Part shown: positions 9,445 through 17,560 of the stretch, piece by piece
Layout: every line of letters starts with the position of its first letter
Numbering within the stretch: the first letter of the stretch is position 1
DNA from: Sphingopyxis sp.
GTDB taxonomy: Bacteria > Pseudomonadota > Alphaproteobacteria > Sphingomonadales > Sphingomonadaceae
Reading direction: 5' to 3'
Assembly (NCBI RefSeq): GCF_025869345.1
Contig: NZ_JAOZVW010000031.1
Coordinates: 1-64,000 of the forward strand
Length of the DNA: 64,000 nucleotides
The notes under the pieces: generated by a model
Told to the model about the DNA's origin: nothing
The model's database searches: none
What the model saw: the letters and a program-made list of their open reading frames with translations, nothing else
Made by a program: the position numbers and the translations under genes

Positions 9445-10464
9445 ATGGATATGCCCGATTTGACGCCGCTCTTCCGCTTCCTTCGCCTGGCGCCGATCCT
9501 TGCTTGCCTCGCGGTCTTCGCAGCGCCCGCCGCGGCCGAGGAAGCGGCGCCGCTTCCCTACGACCTGCCGCTCACCGCCGATCCGTCGCCGGTCGCCGCG
9601 CCCGCCGATGCGCCGGCGCGCTTCGTGCAGGACAGCGGCGACATCGACGAGAATATCCTGCTCCCCGCCGCGCGGCCGCAGGACGATCGAGAGGACCGCC
9701 GCTATGCGCGCGACTATTTCGCGCTCGCCGCGGGGGTGATCACCGTGCCGAGCTATAATGGCTCGGACGAGCGCAACGTCCTTCCCGCCTTCTATTTCCG
9801 CGGGCGCTACAAGGGCTACAGCTTCTCGACCCGCGGCACCAATTTCCAGGTCGATCTGATCCGCCAGAAGCGCGGACAGCGGACCGACATCAAGTTCGGC
9901 CCGATCATCAACCTGCGCAGCGACCGCACCGGCCGCATCAAGGATGCGCAGGTCGAGGCGCTCGGCGACCGCAAGGTGGCGGTCGAACTCGGCATTTCGG
10001 CGGGGATCACGCAATCGGGCATTATCACCAGCCGCTACGACCAGATCGGTTTCCGCGTCGTCGGGGTCAAGGATATCAGCGGCCGGCACGGAAGCTGGGT
10101 CGTCTCGCCGACGATCGATTATGGCACGCCGCTGTCGAAGCGCGCTTATATCGGCGTTTCGGCGTCGTTCAACGTCTATGGCAAGGGCTTCGGCCGCTAT
10201 TATTTCGATGTCGACCCCATTGGCAGCGCGGCGAGCGGGCTGCCCGTCTATACCGGCGCGGGGCGCAAGGCGACGCTCGGCAAATATACGATCGGCATGG
10301 CCGGCGCCTATTCGCTGTCGGGCGATCTGCGCAAGGGCTTCGTGCTGATCGGCGGCGCGCAATATGGCCGGATGACAAGCCGTTTCGGGGCTTCACCGAT
10401 CGTCGATGTCGCCGGGAGCCGCGACCAGTGGCTGATGGGCGGCGGGCTCGCCTATCAGTTCTAG
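9445..10464 (+). CDS. MipA/OmpV family outer-membrane protein
   Basis: The 339-residue product has an N-terminal signal peptide (cleavage likely after the AAPAAAEE region, near residue 30), a Pro/Ala-rich linker, and from about residue 90 a beta-barrel rich in alternating aromatic residues. VITVPSYNGSDERNVLPAFYFRGRYKGYSFSTRG is typical of the MipA/OmpV family, where proteins scaffold murein enzymes (MipA) or act as porin-like barrels (OmpV). The C-terminus ends LAYQF with the terminal Phe used for outer-membrane assembly. It starts at the second ATG-like codon after a weak purine stretch and faces away from the small membrane protein gene. The precise role here is unknown. Confidence 0.85.
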   Translation: MDMPDLTPLFRFLRLAPILACLAVFAAPAAAEEAAPLPYDLPLTADPSPVAAPADAPARFVQDSGDIDENILLPAARPQDDREDRRYARDYFALAAGVITVPSYNGSDERNVLPAFYFRGRYKGYSFSTRGTNFQVDLIRQKRGQRTDIKFGPIINLRSDRTGRIKDAQVEALGDRKVAVELGISAGITQSGIITSRYDQIGFRVVGVKDISGRHGSWVVSPTIDYGTPLSKRAYIGVSASFNVYGKGFGRYYFDVDPIGSAASGLPVYTGAGRKATLGKYTIGMAGAYSLSGDLRKGFVLIGGAQYGRMTSRFGASPIVDVAGSRDQWLMGGGLAYQF

Positions 10465-10495
10465 AGTCGGTTTCCGCCGCTTCCACGTGAGTGGA

Positions 10496-11392
10496 TCAAC
10501 GCGCGGCATCGGCCGGCACCAGCAGGCTCCGATTCTCGCGCACCTCGGCATCCAGCCATTCGATGAAGGCGCGGATCCGCGGTTGCGGCGCGACGTCGCG
10601 GTGGAGCGCGAGCCAGAAGGCGCGCGCGATCACCTGATCGGCGCGGACGCGCACCAGCGCGGGGTCGTCCGCAGCCAGGAAACAGGGCAGGACGCCGACC
10701 CCGGCGCCGCCCGCGATCATCCGCCGCTGCGCGAGGATCGACGACGAGCGCACGGTGGCGCGCAGCCCCGGCTCGATCTCGCCCAGATAGTCGAGTTCGG
10801 GCGCATAGAGGATGTCGGGCATGTAACCGATCACCGGAATCCCCGCGCGCGCCAGCGGCGTCCGCTCGGCCGCATCCCGCCATTCGGGGCGATCGGCGGG
10901 CGCATAGAGGCCCAGGCTGTAATCCGACAGTTTGCGCGTGATCAGCGGGCCTTTTCGCGGCCGCGCGAGCAGGATCGCCATATCGGCTTCGCGCCGCGAC
11001 GGGTCGAGGAAGCCCGACGAAGCGACGAGATCGATCTCCAGCTCGGGGTGCGCGGCGACGAAACCACCGAGCCGCGGCGCGATGAAGCTGTTGCCGAAGC
11101 CTTCGGAAACGCTGACCCGCAGCTGTCCCGACAGGCCCATTTCCTCGTCGCGCGCATGGATGCGCGCCGCCGCCGCCGCCATCGCTTCGGCGTGCGGCAC
11201 GAGCGCGCGGCCCGCCGCGGTCAGGACGAAGCCGGTGGGCGCGCGCTCGAACAACGTCCGGCCGAGCGCGGTCTCGAGCGCGCTCACCCGGCGGCTGACC
11301 GTCGTCGCATCGACGTGCAGCGCGGCGCCCGCCCGCGCGAGCGTGCCGTGACGCGCGACGAACAGGAAATATTGCAGCTTGTCCCAATCCAT
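10496..11392 (-). CDS. LysR-family transcriptional regulator
   Basis: The 298-residue protein has a winged helix-turn-helix at residues 1-60 (WDKLQYFLFVARHGTLARAGAALHVDATTVSRRVSALETALGRTLFER) and a LysR substrate-binding domain over the rest. It is divergent from mmsA across about 100 bases, the classical arrangement for a LysR protein that controls its neighbour and itself, so it probably governs the valine-degradation operon with a pathway acyl-CoA, acid or semialdehyde as effector. A dyad CTGCA-N4-TGCAG lies immediately before its start codon. Control of mmsA is inferred from position only. Confidence 0.93.
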   Translation of the reverse strand: MDWDKLQYFLFVARHGTLARAGAALHVDATTVSRRVSALETALGRTLFERAPTGFVLTAAGRALVPHAEAMAAAAARIHARDEEMGLSGQLRVSVSEGFGNSFIAPRLGGFVAAHPELEIDLVASSGFLDPSRREADMAILLARPRKGPLITRKLSDYSLGLYAPADRPEWRDAAERTPLARAGIPVIGYMPDILYAPELDYLGEIEPGLRATVRSSSILAQRRMIAGGAGVGVLPCFLAADDPALVRVRADQVIARAFWLALHRDVAPQPRIRAFIEWLDAEVRENRSLLVPADAAR

Positions 11393-11396
11393 TTGC

Positions 11397-11410
11397 CTGC
11401 AAATATGCAG
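11397..11410. promoter_or_regulatory. Dyad in LysR/mmsA divergent promoter region
   Basis: CTGCAAATATGCAG has perfect 5-base arms (CTGCA/TGCAG) around AATA, the kind of AT-centred interrupted dyad bound by LysR proteins. It ends 5 bases upstream of the lysR start codon and 84 bases upstream of mmsA. A second CCTGCAAG block follows at about 11418. Assignment as the LysR box is inference. Confidence 0.4.
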
Positions 11411-11493
11411 TATCGTCCTGCAAGTCTATCCCTTGCAATCGGGCCGCAACTGGTCTGTGGCAGGGGCAAGATTTTACGGGAGACTCAACAGCT

Positions 11494-12987
11494 ATGCGAC
11501 AGATCGACCATCACATCGCCGGCGGCGCCGGTGGTTCGGGGCGCTTCGGCGACATCCTCGACCCCAACAACGGCGGCGTCCAGGCGCAGGTCGCGCTCGG
11601 CGACCGCGCCGTGCTCGACCGCGCCGTCGCCGCGGCAAAGAAGGCGCAGCCCGGCTGGGCGATGACCAATCCGCAGCGGCGTGCGCGCGTGATGTTCGAA
11701 TTCAAGCGGCTGGTCGAGGCCAATCTGGAAGAGCTCGCGCAGATGCTGTCCGCCGAGCATGGCAAGGTGATCGCCGACGCGCGCGGCGACGTTCAGCGCG
11801 GGCTCGACGTCGTCGAATTCGCCTGCGCCGCGCCGCATGTGCTGAAGGGCGACTATACGATCGGCGCCGGTCCCGGCATCGACGTCTATTCGATGCGCCA
11901 GCCGATCGGCATCGGCGCGGGCATCACCCCGTTCAACTTCCCGGCGATGATCCCGCTGTGGATGGGCGCGATTGCGACCGTCGTCGGCAACGCCTTCATC
12001 CTGAAGCCCAGCGAGCGCGACCCGTCGGTTCCCGTGCGCCTGTCGGAGCTGTTCCTTGAGGCGGGGATGCCCGAGGGTATCTTCCAGACCGTCCACGGCG
12101 ACAAGGAGATGGTCGACGCGATTCTCGACCACCCCGATATCGGCGCGGTCAGCTTCGTCGGCTCGTCGGACATCGCGCATTATGTCTATAACCGCGGCGT
12201 CGCGAACGGAAAGCGCGTGCAGGCAATGGGCGGCGCGAAGAACCACGGCATCGTCATGCCCGACGCCGACCTCGACCAGGTGGTGAACGACCTCACCGGC
12301 GCCGCCTTCGGCTCGGCGGGTGAGCGCTGCATGGCGCTGCCGGTCGTCGTGCCGGTCGGCGAGGACACCGCGAACCGCCTGCGCGACAAGCTCGTCCCCG
12401 CGATCGAGGCGCTGCGCGTCGGCGTGTCGACCGATGCCGAGGCGCATTATGGCCCGGTGGTCACCGAAGCGCACAAGCAGAAGGTCGAGGGCTGGATCCA
12501 GAAATGCGCCGACGAGGGCGCCGAACTGGTGATCGACGGCCGCGGCTTCACGCTGCAGGGGCATGAGAAGGGCTTCTTCGTCGGCCCGACCCTGTTCGAC
12601 CATGTCACGCCCGAGATGGAAAGCTATAAGGAAGAAATCTTCGGCCCCGTGCTCCAGATCGTCCGCGCGGCGGATTTCGAGACCGCGCTCGAACTGCCGT
12701 CGAAGCACCAGTACGGCAACGGCGTCGCGATCTTCACCCGCAACGGCCACGCCGCGCGCGAATTCGCGGCGCGCGTCAATGTCGGCATGGTCGGCATCAA
12801 CGTGCCGATCCCGGTGCCGGTCGCCTATCACACCTTCGGCGGCTGGAAGCGCTCGGCGTTCGGCGACACCAACCAGCACGGCATGGAAGGCGTGAAGTTC
12901 TGGACCAAGGTCAAGACCGTGACCGCGCGCTGGCCCGACGGATCGCCCGACGGGGGCAACGCTTTCGTCATCCCGACGATGGGCTAG
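11494..12987 (+). CDS. mmsA: Methylmalonate-semialdehyde dehydrogenase (CoA-acylating)
   Basis: This 497-residue cytoplasmic enzyme oxidises (S)-methylmalonate semialdehyde to propionyl-CoA with release of CO2 using NAD+ and CoA, the last step of valine breakdown. It has the aldehyde dehydrogenase fold, with the N-terminal cofactor region MRQPIGIGAGITPFNFPAMIPLWMGAIA (residues 134-161) and the catalytic Cys279 in GSAGERCMALPV. The absence of the usual general-base Glu in the region AMGGAKNHGIVMPDAD is characteristic of MmsA. Length fits the family. It opens an operon that also holds the other four valine-distal genes and is divergent from a LysR gene. Confidence 0.96.
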   Translation: MRQIDHHIAGGAGGSGRFGDILDPNNGGVQAQVALGDRAVLDRAVAAAKKAQPGWAMTNPQRRARVMFEFKRLVEANLEELAQMLSAEHGKVIADARGDVQRGLDVVEFACAAPHVLKGDYTIGAGPGIDVYSMRQPIGIGAGITPFNFPAMIPLWMGAIATVVGNAFILKPSERDPSVPVRLSELFLEAGMPEGIFQTVHGDKEMVDAILDHPDIGAVSFVGSSDIAHYVYNRGVANGKRVQAMGGAKNHGIVMPDADLDQVVNDLTGAAFGSAGERCMALPVVVPVGEDTANRLRDKLVPAIEALRVGVSTDAEAHYGPVVTEAHKQKVEGWIQKCADEGAELVIDGRGFTLQGHEKGFFVGPTLFDHVTPEMESYKEEIFGPVLQIVRAADFETALELPSKHQYGNGVAIFTRNGHAAREFAARVNVGMVGINVPIPVPVAYHTFGGWKRSAFGDTNQHGMEGVKFWTKVKTVTARWPDGSPDGGNAFVIPTMG

Positions 12988-13011
12988 GCAACCCCGTGCC
13001 TGCGCCGGACA

Positions 13012-13036
13012 TTTCTCCTCTCGAAGGAGAAAGAAC
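13012..13036 (+). promoter_or_regulatory. Hairpin covering the Shine-Dalgarno of the next gene
   Basis: TTTCTCCT (13012-13019) and AGGAGAAA (13025-13032) form a perfect 8-bp stem with a 5-base loop CTCGA. The right arm contains the AAGGAG Shine-Dalgarno that serves the ATG at 13037, so folding would hide the ribosome site. It sits in the short gap after mmsA. Whether it regulates translation is inference. Confidence 0.5.
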
Positions 13037-13588
13037 ATGATCCGATATGCACTCCCCATGGGGCTTCTGCTGCTCGCTGCGTGCAGCGGCGGCGCCAAGG
13101 ACGGCAGGGACGAGCAGTCCGGCGCCGGCGGCAGCGCCGCCAAGACGGCGCCGATGGTTCCCGAGGCGGCGCCCGCCGCACCGGCCGCGGCGCAGGAGAG
13201 CGTGCCCGACTATGTCGCCGACCCCGCGGTGAAGCCGCCCGCGAAGCTCGACCCCGGCATCGGCCAGGGCGACGCGGCGATTCCCGTCGCGCTTCAGGGG
13301 CGCTGGGGATTGGTCGCGGCCGACTGCACCTCGACCAAGGGCGACGCAAAGGGGCTGCTGACGATCGGCGCGGGGGACCTTCGCTTCTACGAATCGCAGG
13401 GAATCCTGGCGCATATCCGCGAACGCAGCGCGACGCGCCTCGTCGCCGATTACAAGTTCAGCGGCGAAGGCGAGGATTGGGACCGGCTGATGCAGCTCAC
13501 GGTGCAGGACGGCGGCAAGACGCTCGTCCGCCGCGATTATGGCGAGGGTGCCGCGCCCAAGCCGATGCGCTATAGCCGTTGTGCCTGA
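13037..13588 (+). CDS. Putative lipoprotein, unknown function
   Basis: The 183-residue product begins with a lipoprotein signal, lipobox LAAC with Cys16, then a low-complexity Gly/Ala/Pro linker to about residue 55. The remaining domain (from IPVALQGRWGLVAADCTSTKGDAKGLLTIGAGDLRFYESQGILAHI) looks like a small beta-rich, lipocalin-like fold with a single internal Cys. I do not recognise a named family with confidence. It follows mmsA by 49 bases and precedes the I78 inhibitor-like gene, so it is probably carried on the same transcript even though no role in valine catabolism is apparent. Confidence 0.75.
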   Translation: MIRYALPMGLLLLAACSGGAKDGRDEQSGAGGSAAKTAPMVPEAAPAAPAAAQESVPDYVADPAVKPPAKLDPGIGQGDAAIPVALQGRWGLVAADCTSTKGDAKGLLTIGAGDLRFYESQGILAHIRERSATRLVADYKFSGEGEDWDRLMQLTVQDGGKTLVRRDYGEGAAPKPMRYSRCA

Positions 13589-13610
13589 TGGCCAGAAAGG
13601 GAGATTCACG

Positions 13611-13916
13611 ATGGACATTCGCCTGCTCGCAATCGCCGCTGCCGCCCTGCCCCTAGCCGCCTGTGCAGGCGGCGAAGGCCCCGCCGAATCGACCCCGCCG
13701 CCGACCGCCGCCATGACGTGCAACGCCGATGCGGGCGCGAGCTTCGTCGGTCAGACCGCGACGCCGGAACTGGGCGGCGCGATCGTCAAGGCGACCGGCG
13801 CGCGCACGCTGCGCTGGGGGCCGCCGCGTTCGGCGATGACGATGGATTACCGGCAGGACCGGGTGAATGTGATGTACGACGATGCGTACAAGATCACGCA
13901 GGTCACCTGTGGCTGA
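13611..13916 (+). CDS. I78-family peptidase-inhibitor-like lipoprotein
   Basis: The 101-residue product has a lipobox LAAC (Cys18) and a compact domain with the pattern of the I78 peptidase inhibitor family: CNADAGASFVGQTATPELGGAIVKATGARTLRWGPPRSAMTMDYRQDRVNVMYDD, then an ending ITQVTCG that supplies the second conserved Cys. Family members inhibit serine peptidases or occur in envelope proteins of unknown target. The start is the ATG at 13611 after a GGGAG Shine-Dalgarno; an upstream in-frame start would read through the previous gene. It overlaps the next gene by 8 bases. Confidence 0.85.
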   Translation: MDIRLLAIAAAALPLAACAGGEGPAESTPPPTAAMTCNADAGASFVGQTATPELGGAIVKATGARTLRWGPPRSAMTMDYRQDRVNVMYDDAYKITQVTCG

Positions 13917-14313
13917 CGCTTCGCGCCGCAATCATAGTTCCGCATCCCCGTTCGAACCGCTCTACGGCTATAGCCGCGCGGTTCGAGTGGGCCGCCGCAT
14001 CGACGTCGCCGGCTGCGCGCCGATCGAGCCCGATGGTTCGTCGACCCCCGGCGACGCCGGGGCGCAGGCGGCGCGCTGCCTTGCGATCATCGGCGAAGCG
14101 CTCGAAGCGCTCGGCGGCAGTTTCGCCGACGTCGTGCGCACCCGCATGTACATCACCGACGCCGCCGATGCCGACCGTGTCGGCCATGCCCATGGCGCGA
14201 TATTCAAGGACATCCGCCCCGCCGCGACGATGATCGTCATCCCCGCGCTGATCCGCCCCGAGTGGAAAGTGGAGATCGAGGCCGAGGCCATCCTTCCGGA
14301 TTCGCCAGCATGA
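13909..14313 (+). CDS. RidA-like (YjgF/YER057c/UK114) family protein, no deaminase Arg
   Basis: The 134-residue product matches the Rid family along its length: YSRAVRVGRRIDVAGCAPI, AQAARCLAIIGEALEALGGSFADVVRTRMYITD and the closing VEIEAEAI. Canonical RidA hydrolyses reactive 2-aminoacrylate-type imines using an Arg (Arg105 in E. coli RidA, in a PARS motif). Here the aligned stretch is PAATMIVIP, so that Arg appears to be Ala or Thr, as in Rid subfamilies without imine deaminase activity. The GTG start at 13909 overlaps the stop of the I78-like gene, which suggests translational coupling. A role linked to enamine or imine intermediates of amino-acid breakdown is only a guess. Confidence 0.85.
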   Translation: MADASRRNHSSASPFEPLYGYSRAVRVGRRIDVAGCAPIEPDGSSTPGDAGAQAARCLAIIGEALEALGGSFADVVRTRMYITDAADADRVGHAHGAIFKDIRPAATMIVIPALIRPEWKVEIEAEAILPDSPA

Positions 14314-14329
14314 CGACAGAGAAAAAGAT

Positions 14330-15475
14330 ATGACCGACCAGTTCCAGCTTACCGACGACCAACTCGCCATTCAGGACATGGCGCGTAAATTCACCGCCGA
14401 TCGCATCACGCCCTTCGCGGCCGAATGGGACGAGACGCATCATTATCCCGTCGACGTGTGGAAGGCGGCGGGCGAGCTCGGTTTCGGCGCCATCTACGTC
14501 GCCGAGGAGTCGGGCGGCATCGGGCTCGGCCGGCTCGAGGCGGCGCTGATCATGGAGGCGATGGCCTATGGCTGCCCCGCAACCAGCGCCTATGTCTCGA
14601 TCCACAATATGGCAACCTGGATGATCGACCGCTTCGGCGGCGCAGAGATCAAGGCGCGCTTCCTGCCCGAGCTCGTGAGCATGGAGAAGATCGCGAGCTA
14701 TTGCCTGACCGAACCGGGTTCGGGGTCGGACGCCGCGGCGCTCAAGACGACCGCGAAAAAGGACGGCGACCATTATGTGCTCAACGGCACCAAGCAGTTC
14801 ATTTCGGGCGCGGGCACGAACGACATCTATGTCTGCATGGTTCGCACCGGCGATGAGAAGTCGAAAGGCATCTCTTGCCTCGTCATCGAAAAGGATACGC
14901 CGGGCCTGAGCTTCGGCGCGCCCGAGAAGAAGCTCGGCTGGAACGCCTCGCCGACCGCGCAGGTGATCTTCGAGGATTGCCGCGTGCCCGCCGAAAATCT
15001 GGTCGGGGCCGAGGGCGACGGCTTCCGCTTCGCGATGGCGGGGCTCGACGGCGGGCGGCTCAACATCGGCGCCTGCTCGCTGGGCGGCGCGCAGCGCTGC
15101 CTCGACGAGGCGATCGCCTACACCAGGGACCGCCAGCAGTTCGGCCAGCCGATCGCCGATTTCCAGAACACCCAGTTCATGCTCGCCGACATGGCGACCG
15201 ACCTCGAAGCGTCGCGCGCCTTGCTCTATCTCGCGGCGGCGAAGGTCACCGCCAACGCCCCCGACAAGTCGCGCTTCTCGGCGATGGCGAAGCGGCTCGC
15301 GACCGACAACGGCAGCAGGATCGTCAACGACGCGCTGCAATTGTTCGGCGGCTACGGCTATTTGAAGGATTATCCGATCGAGCGCTTCTGGCGCGACCTG
15401 CGCGTCCATTCGATCCTCGAAGGCACCAATCAGGTGATGCGGATGATCGTGGGAAGGGATCTGCTGCGCCAATGA
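14330..15475 (+). CDS. Acyl-CoA dehydrogenase, probable isobutyryl-CoA dehydrogenase
   Basis: This 381-residue FAD enzyme would oxidise isobutyryl-CoA to methacrylyl-CoA in valine degradation, passing electrons to ETF. All family signatures are present: the FAD/substrate loop CLTEPGSGSDAAALKT, the signature GGRLNIGACSLGGAQ, and the C-terminal FGGYGYLKDYPIERFWRDLRVHSILEGTNQVMRMIVGRDLLRQ, whose Glu in ILEGTN is the catalytic base. The substrate is assigned from the company it keeps: its stop overlaps the start of the HIBYL-CoA hydrolase gene (ATGA) and it lies between mmsA and mmsB. A short-branched or 2-methylbutyryl-CoA substrate is the main alternative. Confidence 0.92.
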   Translation: MTDQFQLTDDQLAIQDMARKFTADRITPFAAEWDETHHYPVDVWKAAGELGFGAIYVAEESGGIGLGRLEAALIMEAMAYGCPATSAYVSIHNMATWMIDRFGGAEIKARFLPELVSMEKIASYCLTEPGSGSDAAALKTTAKKDGDHYVLNGTKQFISGAGTNDIYVCMVRTGDEKSKGISCLVIEKDTPGLSFGAPEKKLGWNASPTAQVIFEDCRVPAENLVGAEGDGFRFAMAGLDGGRLNIGACSLGGAQRCLDEAIAYTRDRQQFGQPIADFQNTQFMLADMATDLEASRALLYLAAAKVTANAPDKSRFSAMAKRLATDNGSRIVNDALQLFGGYGYLKDYPIERFWRDLRVHSILEGTNQVMRMIVGRDLLRQ

Positions 15476-16518
15476 CCGAAGATGTTCTGATCAGCACCGA
15501 TGGCCGCGTCGGCCGCCTGTCGCTCAATCGCCCCAAGGCGATCCACGCGCTCAACCTGCCGATGTGCGAGGCGATGATCGACGCGCTCGTCGGGTGGCGC
15601 GAGGATGGCGCCGTCGAGGCGGTGATCATCGACCATAGCGAGGGGCGTGGCTTCTGCGCCGGCGGCGATATCCGCATGCTCGCGGAAAGCGGCGCGAAAG
15701 ACGGGAAGGAGGCGCGCGCCTTCTTCCACACCGAATATCGCCTCAACCATCTGCTCTTCACCTATCCCAAGCCGGTCGTCGCCTTCATGGACGGCATAAC
15801 GATGGGCGGCGGGGTCGGCATTTCGCAGCCCGCGCCCTATCGCGTCGCGACCGAGCATACACGCTTCGCGATGCCCGAGACCGGGATCGGCCTGTTCCCC
15901 GACGTCGGCGGCGGCTGGTATTTGCCGCGGCTCGAAGGGCGCGTCGGCGTCTTTCTCGCGCTCACCGGCGCGCGGCTCGATGGCGCCGAATGCCTCGCGC
16001 TCGGCCTTGCCACCCATTATCTGCCGTCCGAAAAGCTCGCCGAAGCGAAGAAACGCATCGCGCAGCATCCGGACCGCATCGGCGGCATATTGGGCGAACT
16101 GTCGGTCACCGCGCCGCCCGCCGCGATCACCGGACAGATCGACCGGATCAACCGCCTGTTCGCCAGCGACCGCTATGAGGATATTCTCGCCGCGCTCGAG
16201 GCCGATGGCGGCGAATGGGCGTTGAAGGAACTTGGTGTCCTGCACGGCAAGAGCCCGCAGACCTGCAAGGTCGCGCTGCGCCAGCTCAAGGAAGGCGGCG
16301 CGATGCCCGACTTCGCGAGCCAGATGCGCCAGGAATATGCGATCGGCAGCCATGTCGTCGCGATGCACGACTTCATCGAAGGCGTCCGGGCGCTGATCAT
16401 CGACAAGGACAACAGCCCGAAATGGGACCCGCCGACCCCCGAGGCGGTCACCGACGCCTGGATCGACGCAATCTTCGCGCCGTTGCCGGCGGATAAGGAA
16501 TGGACGCCGCTTACCTGA
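15472..16518 (+). CDS. 3-hydroxyisobutyryl-CoA hydrolase
   Basis: This 348-residue crotonase-family thioesterase releases 3-hydroxyisobutyrate from its CoA ester, the step that protects cells from methacrylyl-CoA build-up during valine use. Crotonase motifs are clear: HALNLPMCEAMIDAL, GRGFCAGGDIRMLAESG (oxyanion hole) and MGGGVGISQPAPYRVATEHTRFAMPETGIGLFPDVGGGWYLPRL, the last being specific to HIBYL-CoA hydrolases rather than hydratases. The extra C-terminal 90 residues compared with a hydratase also fit. It is translationally coupled to the dehydrogenase gene by a 4-base overlap. Confidence 0.93.
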   Translation: MTEDVLISTDGRVGRLSLNRPKAIHALNLPMCEAMIDALVGWREDGAVEAVIIDHSEGRGFCAGGDIRMLAESGAKDGKEARAFFHTEYRLNHLLFTYPKPVVAFMDGITMGGGVGISQPAPYRVATEHTRFAMPETGIGLFPDVGGGWYLPRLEGRVGVFLALTGARLDGAECLALGLATHYLPSEKLAEAKKRIAQHPDRIGGILGELSVTAPPAAITGQIDRINRLFASDRYEDILAALEADGGEWALKELGVLHGKSPQTCKVALRQLKEGGAMPDFASQMRQEYAIGSHVVAMHDFIEGVRALIIDKDNSPKWDPPTPEAVTDAWIDAIFAPLPADKEWTPLT

Positions 16519-16535
16519 TCTTGCCACCCACTCTT

Positions 16536-16612
16536 CGTCACCCCGGACTTGATCCGGGGTCCCGCTTCTTCGACGTCGCAAAGCGGGATGCCGGATCAAG
16601 TCCGGCATGACG
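16536..16612. repeat. Intergenic inverted repeat (CGTCA...TGACG type)
   Basis: Outer arms CGTCA and TGACG enclose two GC palindromes built from CCCCGGACTTGATCCGGGG and GCCGGATCAAGTCCGGC, with an inner stem CCCGCTT/AAGCGGG. It lies in the 114-base gap between the hydrolase and hydratase genes, inside the valine operon. It shares the TTGATCCGG core with the element at 110-213. Confidence 0.8.
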
Positions 16613-16632
16613 ATAATCCGGAGACTGCTGGA

Positions 16633-17415
16633 ATGACCTACGAAACCCTCCTTATCGAACAGCGCGGCGCCGTCACGCTGGTGACATTGAACCGCCCGCA
16701 GGCGTTGAATGCACTCAACTCGTCGGTGCTCGACGATCTGATCGCAGCCTTCGCGGCCTTCGAGGCCGCCCCCGATCAGCGCTGCGCCGTGCTCACCGGA
16801 TCGGGCGACAAGGCCTTCGCCGCGGGCGCCGACATCAAGGAGATGGCCGACAAGCCCGCCGCCGATTTCTACCTTGAGGATTTCTTCGCGAAATGGACGA
16901 GCGATTTCGTGAAGAAGGTCCGCAAACCCTGGATCGCCGCTGTGAACGGTTTTGCCTTGGGCGGCGGCTGCGAACTGGCGATGATGGCCGATTTCATCAT
17001 CGCGTCGGAGAAAGCGAAATTCGGCCAGCCCGAAATCAAGCTCGGCGTCGCGCCGGGAATGGGCGGGTCGCAGCGGCTGACCCGCGCGGTCGGCAAGGCG
17101 AAGGCGATGGAGATGTGCCTCACCGGCCGGATGATGGACGCCGCCGAGGCCGAACGTTCGGGGCTCGTCGCACGCGTCGTCACGCACGAGACGCTGGTCG
17201 ACGAGGCGGTGAAGACCGCCGCGACGATCGCCGCCATGCCGCCGATGGCCGCGATGGTGAACAAGGACATGGTCAATGCCGCGTTCGAAACCACGCTGGA
17301 CCAGGGCATTATATACGAACGCCGCCTGTTCCAGATTCTCGCCGCGACCGAGGACAAGGCCGAAGGCATGGCTGCCTTCATCGAAAAGCGCGAAGGCGTG
17401 TGGAAGGGGCGCTAG
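16633..17415 (+). CDS. Enoyl-CoA hydratase (crotonase), probable methacrylyl-CoA hydratase
   Basis: The 260-residue product is a standard crotonase that adds water across the double bond of enoyl-CoA thioesters; here methacrylyl-CoA to 3-hydroxyisobutyryl-CoA is the likely reaction. Motifs are [17 protein letters not shown], the oxyanion loop [15 protein letters not shown], and [46 protein letters not shown], which carries both catalytic Glu residues of active hydratases. The ATG at 16633 follows GGAGACTGCTGGA; earlier starts in the frame run into the repeat. Specificity is inferred from the operon. Confidence 0.93.
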   Translation: MTYETLLIEQRGAVTLVTLNRPQALNALNSSVLDDLIAAFAAFEAAPDQRCAVLTGSGDKAFAAGADIKEMADKPAADFYLEDFFAKWTSDFVKKVRKPWIAAVNGFALGGGCELAMMADFIIASEKAKFGQPEIKLGVAPGMGGSQRLTRAVGKAKAMEMCLTGRMMDAAEAERSGLVARVVTHETLVDEAVKTAATIAAMPPMAAMVNKDMVNAAFETTLDQGIIYERRLFQILAATEDKAEGMAAFIEKREGVWKGR

Positions 17416-17423
17416 CTCTTTAG

Positions 17424-17546
17424 CCCTCTCCCCTTCAGGGGAGAGGGTTGGGAGAGGGGGGATGGCAAGAAGCAGGCCCCTCTCCAACTCCGGCTAGGCG
17501 CTCCGCGCCAAGCCTCCATATCCTCTCCCCCTGAAGGGGAGAGGGC
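17424..17546. repeat. Intergenic inverted repeat (CCCTCTCCCC...GGGGAGAGGG type)
   Basis: Blocks CCCTCTCCCCTTCAGGGGAG and CTCTCCCCCTGAAGGGGAG stand at either end, each self-complementary and also complementary to each other. The right block ends 14 bases before the mmsB start codon, so folding could affect its ribosome site. It separates the hydratase from mmsB within the operon. Confidence 0.8.
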
Positions 17547-17560
17547 GACGGAGAGAAATT

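Noticed and set aside
11485-13143. 552-codon frame on the minus strand
   Set aside because: Antisense to mmsA and the following lipoprotein; composition is that of a GC-rich shadow frame and no family pattern is visible.
15430-17487. 685-codon frame on the minus strand
   Set aside because: Runs opposite two crotonase-family genes and through two repeats; no domain is recognisable.
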